The notes: generated by a model not told the origin, from the sequence alone. Numbered from the stretch's first letter, positions 8,884-18,853 are shown. The stretch is DNA of 64,000 nt from Bacteroides intestinalis DSM 17393 (GCF_000172175.1 NZ_ABJL02000006.1:310001-374000), one strand, 5' to 3'. Translations and numbers: made by a program.

Positions 8884-8927
8884 GAAAAGAGGTTGAACTC
8901 TAAGTAAATAGAATTCAACCTCTTTCA
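8884..8927 (-). terminator. Terminator hairpin after SusD 1
   Basis: Two arms of 12-13 bp (AAAGAGGTTGAA and TTCAACCTCTTT) surround an AT-rich loop about 25 nt beyond the SusD 1 stop. On the minus strand the stem is followed by a short T run. Confidence 0.75.
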
Positions 8928-8950
8928 GTTACACCATTAACAATCTCACC

Positions 8951-10651
8951 TTATTTCCAGAACGGATTCTGTTCCATATTCGTATTCAAAGTCAGCTGAG
9001 TTGTAGGTATCGGATAGAAATAGTGCTTTGGTTCGTAGGTACGTGGCTGGTTAAGAGTGTTAGAACCAATCATATATCCATCATTATTCACATCGACTTC
9101 CGGATTCTCCACATTCTTCATGTTAGCTCCAAGATAGATCGTAGGATTTTTGGAGGAATCAAGTAAATCAAGTTTATGCCAACGAATTAAATCCCAATAA
9201 CGAGTCCAGTTATCACACATCAACTCACAACGACGACAACGGCGGATCTCCCATATCAAATTGCTAACTCCCATATTGTTGGCTGGATCAGCTTCCGGTT
9301 GAGTGGTCATACCGGGTAGCCCGGCACGCTCTTGCAACTTATTAATGGACTTGTCAAGATCAGCTTGCGTCAATGTTCCAAGTTCTGCCTTAGCCTCAGC
9401 GAAGTTCAGATAGACAACAGACAGCCAGAAAAGCGGACAGTCAGTATATTGCTTGTTGATACTGTTACGGTCACTTACCGCCAACTCCTCCGGATTATCA
9501 TATTTAGCTATACCGTAACCAGTAGTAGAAGTGAACCCTGCAACTCCGGCACGACTATAAGCACTACCCTTGAAGCATAACACAGGATCGAGAGTAGCCG
9601 CCAATCGCTTGTCGCGAACAGCAAGAACAGACTCAAGATTGTATTTACCATCTGCATCTTTCACTGCGGCATCATTGGTATCCATTGTAGTGGTTGCTTT
9701 AGGTTTACCGTCAAGGAACAAGTAATTATCGAAAGCATTTTTGGTCATACCGCTAGTACCACTTGTATTAACAGTATAGTCAATGGTAGAATGCATGAAA
9801 ACATTTTGAGAATAAGGCTTGTAGAAAATCATTTCAGGATTAGAACTAAGCGATATTGAATTATAGTTTCCCTTATAACTCGGATTCAATGAGTATCCCT
9901 TAGTCATCAATGCTTCACAAGCAGCCACACATTCACGCAAGTACTTCTCAGCGCGAGTGTTATCAGCAGCTTTACCGGCATTGTCACTTGCATTACGATA
10001 CTTACAGTAGGTACCTTCATACAATGTGATATCAGCTTTCATTGCCAACGCCATGTCAGCACTAAAGCGTTGTTTGTTAGTGCCCGTAATTGTACTTGCA
10101 GCATAGTTCAGGTCTTCTAGGACATTGTCCATTACAATATCTCGATCCGTACGTGGTCCGTAAACCACATCCTTGTCTGCCGGATCCACAACTGTAGTAA
10201 TCCACTGTACGTCACCATACATGCGAACCAATTGATAATATTCCCATGCACGGTTCAAACGTGCCAGACCTTCATAATTAGCCTTAACAGCATCATCAAG
10301 AGAAGAAGTTTGCAGTCCTTCAATAATATAATTGGCACGACGAATTTCTGTGAAAGGATCGGACCAATTTGTAGAAGTGGCTACTACACTTGTATAAGTC
10401 CAGACTGTCGACTGATAGTCTACCTGATCATCACTCAATGTTTTGAAATAAAACCATCCGCCACCGCTGCCATTTCCATAACCCGAATAGTTGTTATAGA
10501 ATGTATTGCATTGGTTGTCAAGGTTACTCGTATTACTCCAATATGCAGGAGTATTGGTAAAGGCATCCAAAGGTGCTTTGTCGAGAAAGTCATTACAACT
10601 TGTCAAGGCCATCAGTGCCATTGTTCCGTATATGAATAGCTTTTTCATCAT
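8951..10651 (-). CDS. SusD/RagB-type surface glycan-binding lipoprotein 1
   Basis: A 566-residue lipoprotein with a signal peptide and lipobox ALTSC (Cys19 or so), followed by NDFLDKAPLD, the common opening of SusD/RagB proteins. The TPR-rich core includes LNRAWEYYQLVRMYGDVQW, and the C-terminal RagB part has WEIRRCRRCELMCDNWTRYWDLIRWHKLD and an ending PTTQLTLNTNMEQNPFWK. SusD sits on the cell surface as a lid over the SusC barrel and captures ligand. It starts 19 nt after the SusC 1 stop in the same operon. The ligand is unknown; no enzyme gene is attached to this pair. A second ATG lies one codon downstream. Confidence 0.95.
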   Translation of the reverse strand: MMKKLFIYGTMALMALTSCNDFLDKAPLDAFTNTPAYWSNTSNLDNQCNTFYNNYSGYGNGSGGGWFYFKTLSDDQVDYQSTVWTYTSVVATSTNWSDPFTEIRRANYIIEGLQTSSLDDAVKANYEGLARLNRAWEYYQLVRMYGDVQWITTVVDPADKDVVYGPRTDRDIVMDNVLEDLNYAASTITGTNKQRFSADMALAMKADITLYEGTYCKYRNASDNAGKAADNTRAEKYLRECVAACEALMTKGYSLNPSYKGNYNSISLSSNPEMIFYKPYSQNVFMHSTIDYTVNTSGTSGMTKNAFDNYLFLDGKPKATTTMDTNDAAVKDADGKYNLESVLAVRDKRLAATLDPVLCFKGSAYSRAGVAGFTSTTGYGIAKYDNPEELAVSDRNSINKQYTDCPLFWLSVVYLNFAEAKAELGTLTQADLDKSINKLQERAGLPGMTTQPEADPANNMGVSNLIWEIRRCRRCELMCDNWTRYWDLIRWHKLDLLDSSKNPTIYLGANMKNVENPEVDVNNDGYMIGSNTLNQPRTYEPKHYFYPIPTTQLTLNTNMEQNPFWK

Positions 10652-10670
10652 TCTTATTGTTTAATAGTTA

Positions 10671-13600
10671 TTATAAGGTTACCTGAATACCGAATGAGAA
10701 GGTACGAGTGATAGGAGTTGTACGTCCCCAGCCTCCATAGGTAAGGCCATCACCAGTACTGATTTCCGGATCAACAGGAAGATCACTGCCCTTGTAGAGC
10801 AAGAAGAGGTTACTACCACTAAAGTAGATACGTGCCTTTTCGATGAAAGCTTTACGGGTCCACTCCTTCGGTAAAGTATAGCCAACAGTTACGTTCTTTA
10901 AACGAAGATAAGACATATCAGTCAAGTAACGAGATTGCGGATAATAGTTATTGGAACCGTTTGCAATACCTGACACAGTACCTTTGGCTTCATTTCCCGG
11001 ATATAAACGAGGATAAGTATTACTCTGGTCAATATCATAACCGGTAATCGTTTTCCAATCATCAGTATAGAATACTCTATTGAAACTTTTTTGATTATCG
11101 TAGATAGCCAAGTCAGCTGCACGCATCATCGGGAAATTCAAAGAAGAAATAGTCCAATCAGAACGTTTTCCCACACCTTGGAAGAATAAATCTAAGTCAA
11201 TGCCTTTCCAGTTACCACCCAGGTGGAAGCCATATTCATAACGAGGGAGTGAATTACCGATAATCTTCAAGTCACCATGATCATCAGCGGTTCCTTTTCC
11301 ACCGTCAATCGCGCCACTGCCATCCAAATCTTTGAACTTAATATCACCAGGACCATAATGGAACGGAGCACGCTCAAGTGCAGATTGACCAGCAATACCC
11401 GGCTTGTAGTTCCATGAACCATCTGCATTCTGACCAGTAAAGTCAGATTCTTCAAAATAACGATCTGTTTCGAAACCCCAGATATCACCATAATTCTTGC
11501 CCGAATAGTAAGAACTGAGCAACTTAGTATCATTATTCCACTTTGTTACTTTTGTCTTTGAATCACTAAGATTGAAGTTAGCATACACATTAAATTCACC
11601 GAATTTATGATGCCAATCGAGGTTTAATTCCCATCCACGGGTGCGCAGTGTACCTGCATTATCGTAAGGAGCAGTAGCACCTACACTGTTCGGAAGAACC
11701 TGGGCAGGAGCAAGCATATCACGATTTTCACGTTGATACCAGTCAAATCCTACAGTTAATTCATTATTCAGGAAACCTAAATCCAAACCAATGTCAGTAG
11801 TGCGGATGCGTTCCCAAGTAAGAGACTTTGACACCAGTTTAGGCATATTGTACTGAGTCAATCTATTTGCATTAGCTCCATTGCCATCCACCCAATAAAT
11901 ATATCCTGTAGATGATGTATTTTCTCGTTGGCTGATCAATGCTTCAAACATATAATCTCCAATGGCTTCATTTCCGATTTCACCATAGGATGCACGTAAC
12001 TTAGCATTACTAATCACTTTCTTCAATGGTGCAAAATAAGCCTCTTCCGAGAAGCGATATCCGATAGAAGCAGAAGGGAAGAATGCCCATTTATCATTAT
12101 GTGGAAATCTGGAAGAACCATCGTAACGTCCATTTACTTCCAACAGATAGATACCCTTGTAATCATAGTTGATACGTCCGAAATAACCGGCTGAAGCACG
12201 GGAAGTATGCGACCAGTTTATTTGTTGTCCATCTTGGCTTGCCAAATTCAATTCAGGGTATGCTTCATCATACAATCCTTTACGGTATCCATATAAATAA
12301 GTGTAATCTACTTCTTCAGCATTAGCTCCGACCATTACATTCAAATTATGGCTCTTTGCAAAAGTTTTGGCATAGTTGGCATATGCATTCAAAGTCCAAG
12401 TATTCTGCTTGGAATTATCACGCCAGATTGCTGAGTTACTTTTGGTAACAATATATTTAGGAGTAGGCATTCCCGACCAGTCAATACCATAGACCGAGAA
12501 GTCTTCAGAGCCACTGTTCAAGTTCTGAATTGCATAAGTGAAATCAGCATTCAAAGTAAGTCCTTTTACTATTTCTGCTTTCAAGAATCCATTCAAACGG
12601 GTAAGGTCAGTTATTTCCTTACGGTCGGATGCTTGCTTACGCATAGACATAAGACGAGTATCATAACCATCAATGGTACCTGAAGGAATGAAGAAAGAAC
12701 CCCAACGCCAAAGGGTCTGATAAGTACTACTGTAAATGTCAGGACGCTGATAAGCCTTACGAGAGTAATTGACACGTGCACCTACTTGCAACCAATCATA
12801 TAAATTGGTCGTTACATTCACTGAAACATTGTACTTCTTCAATTCATCGGGACGTACTTTCATAATACCTTCTTTCTCATCATAACCAAAAGAAAGGTAA
12901 TAGTTCGTCTTACCAGAACTTCCCTGAACAGATATATTATGGCTTTGTGAAGGGGCTGCTTTACTATAATAAATATCCTGCACATCCCAGTCTGCATAAT
13001 AATAAGGAGTTCCGTCAATGATATTATAATCCCCCACATTGCTGTCACTCTGATACGGTCTCATTTCACCATATTTTAGTTTTCTTCCTCCATTCTGTTG
13101 TGCCCACTTTTCGGCATAAGGCAATAGTTTATCAAAATACATACCAAAGAGTTCCACTTCATATTGGTTAGCATTGGCCTTAGCCTCCAATGCAGCCCGA
13201 AGTTGTGTAGGAACATCCGGGAAATTCGGAAGATAAGTTGCTTGATCCCACGCGAAATTATTACTATAATTTATAGTAACCTTTTCCGTCGGCTTAGCAC
13301 TTTTCGTATTAATCAAAATAACACCAAAAGCTGCACGTGTACCATAAATAGAGGTAGAAGCAGCATCTTTCAGTACAGAGATACTCTCAATATCCTGTGT
13401 ATTCAAGAAAGAAATGTCATCCATCGGGACTCCATCCACAACAATCAACGGATTACTCTTTTCAGAATTACTTAACGTACCGACACCACGAATACGCATT
13501 GCAGCACTCCCGTTGATATCACCATTTTCAGTCGTGATACTCAAACCAGGAACCGCACCTTGCAGTGCTTTGGTTACATCTTGCTGAGGGCGGCCTGACA

Positions 13601-14063
13601 TCGTTTTATTCAAGTCCACAGTAGTAACTGCACCTGTTAAATTGGCTTTCTTTTGTGTACCGTAACCAACTACTACTACTTCATCCAATAATTCCGTATC
13701 TTCCTTCAACACGATTTTCATAGTAGGTGTAGCCTTTACTTCTTGGGGCTGATAACCCACGAATGATATTTTTAATATTGCTCCTGGCTTCACACTCAAA
13801 GTAAACTTTCCGTCAACGTCAGTAACAATGCCATTAGTTGTCCCTTTTTCTACCACACTGGCACCGATAACCGGCTCGCCTGCCGCATCTACAACCAAAC
13901 CTGTAACATTGATAGATTGTAACTGCTCTGTTACTTCTGAAACATGATCCGAAGCAACCTGGTTAGCCATCGCATTACCGCTTCCTAAAAACAGTGCACT
14001 GATGGCTACTGCTGTGAAGAATTTGCTATTTGCTAATCCTCGTTTTTTGCGATCTTCATTCAT
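10671..14063 (-). CDS. SusC/RagA-type TonB-dependent transporter 1
   Basis: A 1130-residue outer-membrane protein. After an unusual polar start (MNEDRKKRG) come a signal peptide, a carboxypeptidase-regulatory-like domain (GLVVDAAGEPVIGASVVEKG, about residues 55-130), the TonB-box-type stretch DEVVVVGYGTQKKANLTGAV, a plug ending near YGTRAAFGVILINTK, and a 22-strand-type barrel finishing RTFSFGIQVTL. It would import a ligand captured by SusD 1 using TonB energy. Its first 150 residues and 200-nt leader are nearly shared with SusC 2 and SusC 3, while its barrel is clearly more distant from those two. No regulator (anti-sigma, HTCS) is adjacent. Confidence 0.96.
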   Translation of the reverse strand: MNEDRKKRGLANSKFFTAVAISALFLGSGNAMANQVASDHVSEVTEQLQSINVTGLVVDAAGEPVIGASVVEKGTTNGIVTDVDGKFTLSVKPGAILKISFVGYQPQEVKATPTMKIVLKEDTELLDEVVVVGYGTQKKANLTGAVTTVDLNKTMSGRPQQDVTKALQGAVPGLSITTENGDINGSAAMRIRGVGTLSNSEKSNPLIVVDGVPMDDISFLNTQDIESISVLKDAASTSIYGTRAAFGVILINTKSAKPTEKVTINYSNNFAWDQATYLPNFPDVPTQLRAALEAKANANQYEVELFGMYFDKLLPYAEKWAQQNGGRKLKYGEMRPYQSDSNVGDYNIIDGTPYYYADWDVQDIYYSKAAPSQSHNISVQGSSGKTNYYLSFGYDEKEGIMKVRPDELKKYNVSVNVTTNLYDWLQVGARVNYSRKAYQRPDIYSSTYQTLWRWGSFFIPSGTIDGYDTRLMSMRKQASDRKEITDLTRLNGFLKAEIVKGLTLNADFTYAIQNLNSGSEDFSVYGIDWSGMPTPKYIVTKSNSAIWRDNSKQNTWTLNAYANYAKTFAKSHNLNVMVGANAEEVDYTYLYGYRKGLYDEAYPELNLASQDGQQINWSHTSRASAGYFGRINYDYKGIYLLEVNGRYDGSSRFPHNDKWAFFPSASIGYRFSEEAYFAPLKKVISNAKLRASYGEIGNEAIGDYMFEALISQRENTSSTGYIYWVDGNGANANRLTQYNMPKLVSKSLTWERIRTTDIGLDLGFLNNELTVGFDWYQRENRDMLAPAQVLPNSVGATAPYDNAGTLRTRGWELNLDWHHKFGEFNVYANFNLSDSKTKVTKWNNDTKLLSSYYSGKNYGDIWGFETDRYFEESDFTGQNADGSWNYKPGIAGQSALERAPFHYGPGDIKFKDLDGSGAIDGGKGTADDHGDLKIIGNSLPRYEYGFHLGGNWKGIDLDLFFQGVGKRSDWTISSLNFPMMRAADLAIYDNQKSFNRVFYTDDWKTITGYDIDQSNTYPRLYPGNEAKGTVSGIANGSNNYYPQSRYLTDMSYLRLKNVTVGYTLPKEWTRKAFIEKARIYFSGSNLFLLYKGSDLPVDPEISTGDGLTYGGWGRTTPITRTFSFGIQVTL

Positions 14064-14263
14064 AAATGATTGATAATTTTGTTGTTAAATAAAATAGTTC
14101 TCTCAAAAATTAGGGTAAGGATAATCAGATAGAAATAGTTAGTCAGATCTATTTCTTCTGTCAGACAAGTTTTTCTTCCATAGGCGTTTTTTCTTATTTA
14201 TAGGTTTAACTTATATTTTATCTCTCTTATTATTTTTAGAGGTTTACCAAGTTCCAAGAGAAC
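14064..14263 (-). promoter_or_regulatory. Conserved SusC leader 1
   Basis: Reading away from the start codon, this leader shares ordered blocks with the leaders of SusC 2 and SusC 3: TCAATCATTTATGAATGAAG around the start, AACAACAAAAT, CCTTACCCT, AAACGCCTATG, TAAACCT, AGAGATAAAATATAAG and GTTCTCTTGG. The spacing is nearly constant, so the transcribed 5' region rather than only the protein is conserved. The rest of the intergenic region to 14484 contains the inverted repeat before the ATPase. I see no clear TAnnTTTG for SusC 1. Confidence 0.75.
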
Positions 14264-14398
14264 ATTGCTGAAAATGTGTAGTAATAAAGATGAGCAAAAA
14301 ACGTGTTGGTCCTGAATATCACCTATAGTAATAGCTGATAAGGTTAAAAAATGCCATATAGAATATGTTGAGAGAATAATTATCCGATTATTATTTGT

Positions 14399-14474
14399 TT
14401 ATGTTCCGATTATTGGTAGTTTTGCCAAAAACAGGAACCTGTTTTGTGTGATAATGCCAATAATCGGAACATAA
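14399..14474. repeat. Nested inverted repeat upstream of DUF4143 ATPase 1
   Basis: Outer arms TTATGTTCCGATTATTGG (14399-14416) and its exact reverse complement (14457-14474) are 18 bp long and perfect. Inside, AAAACAGG (14428-14435) and CCTGTTTT (14438-14445) form a second dyad. The word TCCGATTATT also recurs 22 nt upstream (14383 and 14405), and GTTT recurs at 14397, 14419 and 14441. The right arm ends 10 nt before the ATPase ATG, suggesting an operator or mRNA structure controlling it. Confidence 0.85.
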
Positions 14475-14484
14475 GACTGTAGCT

Positions 14485-15810
14485 ATGGAATTGTATCGGA
14501 GTATAATAGAAGATTTGAAAGCGTGGAAACGCAATTCTGAAAGAAAGCCCCTTATATTAAAAGGAGCACGTCAAACCGGAAAAACTTGGATTCTTGAATA
14601 TTTTGGGAGAACAGAGTTTAAGTACACGGCCAAATTTAATTTTGACAAGGATCATTCTATCCATGAGATATTTGAAACAACTAAAGAACCCTCCCGAATT
14701 ATCTCACAATTGTCATTGCTCATTGACAGTCCTATTCTGCCGGGCGAAACCTTACTTATTTTCGATGAAATTCAAGAATGCAATCCTGCCCTGAACGCAT
14801 TGAAGTATTTCTACGAAGATGCGTCTGAGTATGCTGTTGTAGCGGCAGGCTCTTTGTTAGGTGTAGCTTTGTCGAAGGGAGATTCATTCCCGGTAGGCAA
14901 AGTTGAGTTCTTGAATTTATATCCTCTTACATTTAAGGAATTCTTGAAGACGATCAATGAAAAACTATATAGCTATATTGAAGAACTTACTGAAATCGCT
15001 CCTTTATCACAATTCGTTACTGACAGGCTTAGTGAACTGTATCAACAATACTTGGTCATTGGTGGAATGCCCGCCGTAATAAACTATTTCCTCGAAAATA
15101 AAGGTATGGAAAAAGTGAAAAAGGAACAGCAAACAATACTGAATGCCTATACTCTGGATTTTTCAAAACATGCAGAAAATAAAGATATTCCCCGTATTAC
15201 TCATATTTGGAATTCCATTCCCAGCCAGTTGGCTAAAGAGAATAGAAAGTTCCTATATAAATTGGTTAAGCCCGGTGCACGTGCCCGTGATTATGAAGAC
15301 GCTTTGCTTTGGTTGGAAAGTGCCGGTTTGATTTACCGGGTATTTTGTACAACAAAACCGTTTCTTCCTTTGAAAGCCTATGATGATTTGTCAGCATTCA
15401 AAGTCTATCTATCCGATGTCGGACTGTTGCGTGAATTATCCGGGCTTCCATCTGAAATTATATTTTTGGGTAACGGTGCATATACGGAATTTAAAGGAGC
15501 TATTGCTGAAAATTATGTTTTGCAGAGTTTAGTTCCTCAATATGATATTCTTCCACGATATTGGACTTCTATAGGGAAAGCTGAAGTTGATTTTGTCATT
15601 CAGTCTGGTAGTGAAATTATCCCTGTTGAAGTAAAAGCTCAAACTCGGTTAGGAGGTAAAAGTTTGTCCGTTTATGATGCAAATTATCATCCGGCATGTA
15701 AGTTACGCTATTCATTGAATAATCTAAAACAAGATGGCACGCTGATTAATATACCTTTATATCTGGCAGATTGGACAAAGAAGATTGTTAATTTTTTGAC
15801 CTTGCACTAA
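14485..15810 (+). CDS. AAA family ATPase with C-terminal DUF4143 domain (1)
   Basis: A 441-residue cytoplasmic protein. The N-terminal AAA domain has Walker A GARQTGKTW (about 32-40) and Walker B LLIFDEIQ (about 91-98). The C-terminal half is DUF4143, with SAGLIYRVF, FKVYLSDVGLLREL and the late VDFVIQSGSEIIPVEVKA, which resembles a PD-(D/E)xK-like core. These proteins are common in gut bacteria, often in many copies, and their biochemical role is not established. A paralogue of the same length lies at 54597-55922. The gene is AT-rich relative to the window and is bracketed by a nested inverted repeat upstream and a 19-bp perfect hairpin overlapping its stop, which suggests a self-contained, possibly mobile unit. 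Confidence 0.9.
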   Translation: MELYRSIIEDLKAWKRNSERKPLILKGARQTGKTWILEYFGRTEFKYTAKFNFDKDHSIHEIFETTKEPSRIISQLSLLIDSPILPGETLLIFDEIQECNPALNALKYFYEDASEYAVVAAGSLLGVALSKGDSFPVGKVEFLNLYPLTFKEFLKTINEKLYSYIEELTEIAPLSQFVTDRLSELYQQYLVIGGMPAVINYFLENKGMEKVKKEQQTILNAYTLDFSKHAENKDIPRITHIWNSIPSQLAKENRKFLYKLVKPGARARDYEDALLWLESAGLIYRVFCTTKPFLPLKAYDDLSAFKVYLSDVGLLRELSGLPSEIIFLGNGAYTEFKGAIAENYVLQSLVPQYDILPRYWTSIGKAEVDFVIQSGSEIIPVEVKAQTRLGGKSLSVYDANYHPACKLRYSLNNLKQDGTLINIPLYLADWTKKIVNFLTLH

Positions 15811-15843
15811 TTAAATTAATGATTATTTAATTAGTGCAAGGTC
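15798..15843. terminator. 19-bp perfect hairpin at the ATPase 1 stop
   Basis: GACCTTGCACTAATTAAAT (15798-15816) pairs perfectly with 15825-15843 around an 8-nt loop. The left arm encodes the last codons and stop of ATPase 1. There is no clear U tract. It lies between convergent genes (the GHL10 gene ends at 15901), so a bidirectional terminator is the simplest reading; a protein-binding site is the alternative. Confidence 0.65.
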
Positions 15844-15900
15844 TAAAAGTATCTGCTTATGTTCTGATTGTCAAGGAGTATTTTGCAGGATGAACCTATT

Positions 15901-17343
15901 TTAATAGTTTACAGATTCCGATAAATCACTTTCTGCATTTTTCTTATTGAGTGCTGTTACGAAATAAGTTCCTTTTTCATTCAGTTTGAATGTGGTATCT
16001 TTAGTGGTCCCTATTAAACTGGCTATTTGGTTGATACCATTATCTTTATACACTGCATAATAAGCAGCTTGTACTCCACTCCATGATAAATTACTTCCAC
16101 TTACGCGGACATTAGTAGGAGTGTTTGGCTTTTCAGCTATGGTTCTGCCTAAGTAGGGGAGTAAGACAGGGGTTTTATATACATTCCTGATTACATCCAT
16201 AATCCTAACTTTATTTTCTACCAAATATTTAACGCTATACAAAACACTTCCTTTTACTTTTGGTTTTGTTTTTGCAAAGTCGAACTGTTTCTGCAGATCT
16301 TCGGACGACTGGAATTTACTACCATATGCCGGGTCACCAAATTTATAAACTCCATATCCTACTAAAAGATGATTCTCATAAATATATTGTGACCATAAAT
16401 TTAGTCTCTGGTTAAAACTACTTTCTTCCGTACCCGTAGCAAAATACAATTGTGGAATTACAACATCCACCCAGCCTTCTTTCGACCACTTTTTCACATC
16501 TGCAAACAAAGTATTATAGTTACTATCCATATTGGCAGCAGGACTGATGGAGAAAATAACATCAGGGCGAGTCTCGATAATAGTCTTTTGAATATTCTGG
16601 ATTACTACATTTACGTTATTTCGTCTGAAATCAGCAATATTATCAAATTGTGCCTTACCATATTTTTCATATTCCACATTATCATTCATGCTCTCAGATG
16701 CTTCTAATGCAGGATAGAAATAATCATCCATATGAATACCGTCAACATCATATTTAGTAATAATTTCCTTGACGATTTGTGTGATACGGGTTTGCACCTC
16801 GGGTAAAGCCGGATTGTAAATCCGAATCTTTTCGTAATCCTTAGTCAGTTCAGAAGGAATCTTTGGGTCCAACTGAGGAAATGAGGAGTTCTTATTTGCC
16901 CGGGTTGAAATACGATAAGGATTCAACCAGGCATGGAATTGGATGTTTCGTTTATGAGCTTCTTCAATAAGAAATCCCAGAACGTCATAACTTGGCTTAA
17001 CTCCGGAAGTTCCTGTGATATACTTACTCCAAGACTCATATTGCGAATCATAAAATGCATCTGCCATTCCCCGAATCTGGAAGAATATTGCATTCATTTT
17101 GTTTTCGACTAATAAGTCCAGATAGTCAATATACTTTTGTTTCTGAGCTGTAGCATTGTATTCCTCCATGGGCCAGTCGATACCCCAGGCTGTAGTTACC
17201 CATACTCCACGTAACTCTTTTTGAGGCAAAGTCGCAGGTGTATTTTCTTCCGGTGGCGGTATAATATCATCGTCATTGTCCTTACTACAAGATGCGACAA
17301 ATGCAATGAAAATAATCAAGGTTAGATATTTCAAATATTTCAT
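15901..17343 (-). CDS. GHL10-family glycoside hydrolase lipoprotein
   Basis: A 480-residue lipoprotein (lipobox FVASC, Cys19) followed by SKDNDDD, an acidic stretch like the surface-export signals of Bacteroidota lipoproteins. Residues about 42-390 match the GHL10/DUF187 TIM-barrel family: ELRGVWVTTAWGIDWP, MNAIFFQIRGMADAFY, FHAWLNPYRIS, VDGIHMDDYFYP and FSISPAANMDSNYN. An Ig/FN3-like domain forms the C-terminus. E. coli DigH, of this family, cleaves denuded peptidoglycan glycan strands, so peptidoglycan is a candidate substrate given the nearby salvage genes; other glycans remain possible. It is the last gene of the SusC 2 operon. Confidence 0.85.
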   Translation of the reverse strand: MKYLKYLTLIIFIAFVASCSKDNDDDIIPPPEENTPATLPQKELRGVWVTTAWGIDWPMEEYNATAQKQKYIDYLDLLVENKMNAIFFQIRGMADAFYDSQYESWSKYITGTSGVKPSYDVLGFLIEEAHKRNIQFHAWLNPYRISTRANKNSSFPQLDPKIPSELTKDYEKIRIYNPALPEVQTRITQIVKEIITKYDVDGIHMDDYFYPALEASESMNDNVEYEKYGKAQFDNIADFRRNNVNVVIQNIQKTIIETRPDVIFSISPAANMDSNYNTLFADVKKWSKEGWVDVVIPQLYFATGTEESSFNQRLNLWSQYIYENHLLVGYGVYKFGDPAYGSKFQSSEDLQKQFDFAKTKPKVKGSVLYSVKYLVENKVRIMDVIRNVYKTPVLLPYLGRTIAEKPNTPTNVRVSGSNLSWSGVQAAYYAVYKDNGINQIASLIGTTKDTTFKLNEKGTYFVTALNKKNAESDLSESVNY

Positions 17344-17362
17344 TCCTAAATTCAGAATAATG

Positions 17363-17393
17363 AAGCCGCCTAATTCTCACTCATTAGACGGCT
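17363..17393 (-). promoter_or_regulatory. Intercistronic stem-loop
   Basis: GCCGCCTAAT and ATTAGACGGC form a 10-bp stem with one mismatch in the 97-nt gap between the lipoprotein and GHL10 genes. It could tune relative expression or mRNA stability. Confidence 0.5.
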
Positions 17394-17440
17394 CCTATGT
17401 TAATACTATAATTTATTTGATTAAAAAACGAAGATAGTTA

Positions 17441-18853
17441 TTAATCTTCTTCCTCTTGTTTGATAGGGAATTCACAGATTACAAAACCAGAATCTGTACG
17501 CGAGCCGAAAATGCAGAGTTTAGCATCCTTTCCATTTTCATCTTTCTCTATAAGATAATCTGTTTGTGCAAGAGCTGCTCCATTACCGCTTCCACCCAAG
17601 ATGAATTTATAATCAGGATTATGATTATCTCCTTCATCAAACTTCTGCATTGCTTCAGCCACTGTACTCCCCTTGGTCAGATTGTAAACAACCAAGGAAG
17701 GAGTTGCTTTAGATGCACTTCCTTGTCCGGCACTACAAACTATCAGATAACGTTCCTCATTAAAGGTAAATATCCTGGGGGCAACCGCTTCTGTTTCCAA
17801 GTTCGATTTGTTCATTGCATATTTACTTCCAAGAGATTCATCAACCAACGTAACAGGCAATCTTACTCCTGACCATACATATTGCTCTGTATCTTCTATC
17901 CTATACACATTGGTAACCATAGTCGCATCAGCGCTTGAAGTCAGTACTTTCGGTTCACCTATTGTCTTATGATTACTTACGGTCAGTCTCAAAAATTTAG
18001 TAGATGCATTATCTCCGAAGAAGATAAATCCATTACCGTTTTTATCAATATTGACTGATATATTATCTCCATGTCTGTTTCCAGCTCCAGGAATATCCGA
18101 TACTTTGATATCGGCAATAACTTCAGGTTTAGAAGTTGGTGTATCCCAATAATAAATCTTCAATGGTGATGCTTGAGAACCTGATAGAGATGCAATATAT
18201 ACATGTCCGTTTGTCAATGCTCCCATATTGTAAGAATAGGTTCCACCCGTTACGCCTGTAAGATCCAACATTATCGGTTTAATTTCACCTTTCTTCAGTT
18301 CAGACACCTTAAGAAGATGTGGAGCAGTTTTTCTGCTGACAATCAATACATGTTCACCATCATAAGAAGCACATCTTGTTAATAGGCTTCCATAATCAGG
18401 ATAGATATTGTCTCCGGAGAAATCATATACTGTAGGCTTCTCAAAATCAGCTCCGTATACCGGAATTCTTTTTCTGACTCTTATAAAATATTCTTTGTAT
18501 CTCTTTTGATTTACTATCCGAAGAACCAAAGTCTTAGAAGCAGTTTCTTCATCCATAGAAAAATCCAATACCGAATTTTGAAGAGTAGCTCCATCAGAAA
18601 GCTTCGCGTCCAGATTAAGAGCAGAGAAGTTCGTTGTCATATCCAAGCGAGGGAAATTGATGATTTTATTGTCTTCATCAATAGTTCCTTCTACCACTGT
18701 ATTGCCATCTGCACCTGCATTGGTTATTTTGATAGAAAGAAGTTCGGTATCATAAGGTGCTATATGGCTTTTCGGATAATCCTCATCGCAGGATACCAGA
18801 CCAAGTCCCAGCAATACAGCCAAAAATCCTATATTTCTTATTAATTTATACAT
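17441..18853 (-). CDS. Surface lipoprotein with beta-rich repeats, DUF4623/DUF5018-like
   Basis: A 470-residue lipoprotein with lipobox LGLVSC followed by DEDY. The N-terminal 130 residues look like an Ig-type domain (LLSIKITNAGADGN ... LVLRIVNQKRYKEYFIRVRKR). The remainder is beta-rich with repeating blade-like segments, such as HVLIVSRKTAPHLLKVSEL and NGHVYIASLSG, suggesting a propeller. It ends in an acidic tail, KQEEED. I recognise only a general likeness to DUF4623/DUF5018 proteins. Its position after SusD 2 and before the GHL10 enzyme is where SusE/F-type surface ligand-binding proteins usually sit, so an accessory binding role is my inference. Confidence 0.65.
   Translation of the reverse strand: MYKLIRNIGFLAVLLGLGLVSCDEDYPKSHIAPYDTELLSIKITNAGADGNTVVEGTIDEDNKIINFPRLDMTTNFSALNLDAKLSDGATLQNSVLDFSMDEETASKTLVLRIVNQKRYKEYFIRVRKRIPVYGADFEKPTVYDFSGDNIYPDYGSLLTRCASYDGEHVLIVSRKTAPHLLKVSELKKGEIKPIMLDLTGVTGGTYSYNMGALTNGHVYIASLSGSQASPLKIYYWDTPTSKPEVIADIKVSDIPGAGNRHGDNISVNIDKNGNGFIFFGDNASTKFLRLTVSNHKTIGEPKVLTSSADATMVTNVYRIEDTEQYVWSGVRLPVTLVDESLGSKYAMNKSNLETEAVAPRIFTFNEERYLIVCSAGQGSASKATPSLVVYNLTKGSTVAEAMQKFDEGDNHNPDYKFILGGSGNGAALAQTDYLIEKDENGKDAKLCIFGSRTDSGFVICEFPIKQEEED

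Noticed and set aside
15798..15843. Transposon terminal inverted repeat
   Set aside because: The two arms are only 8 nt apart and no transposase or target duplication is visible; a hairpin is the simpler reading.
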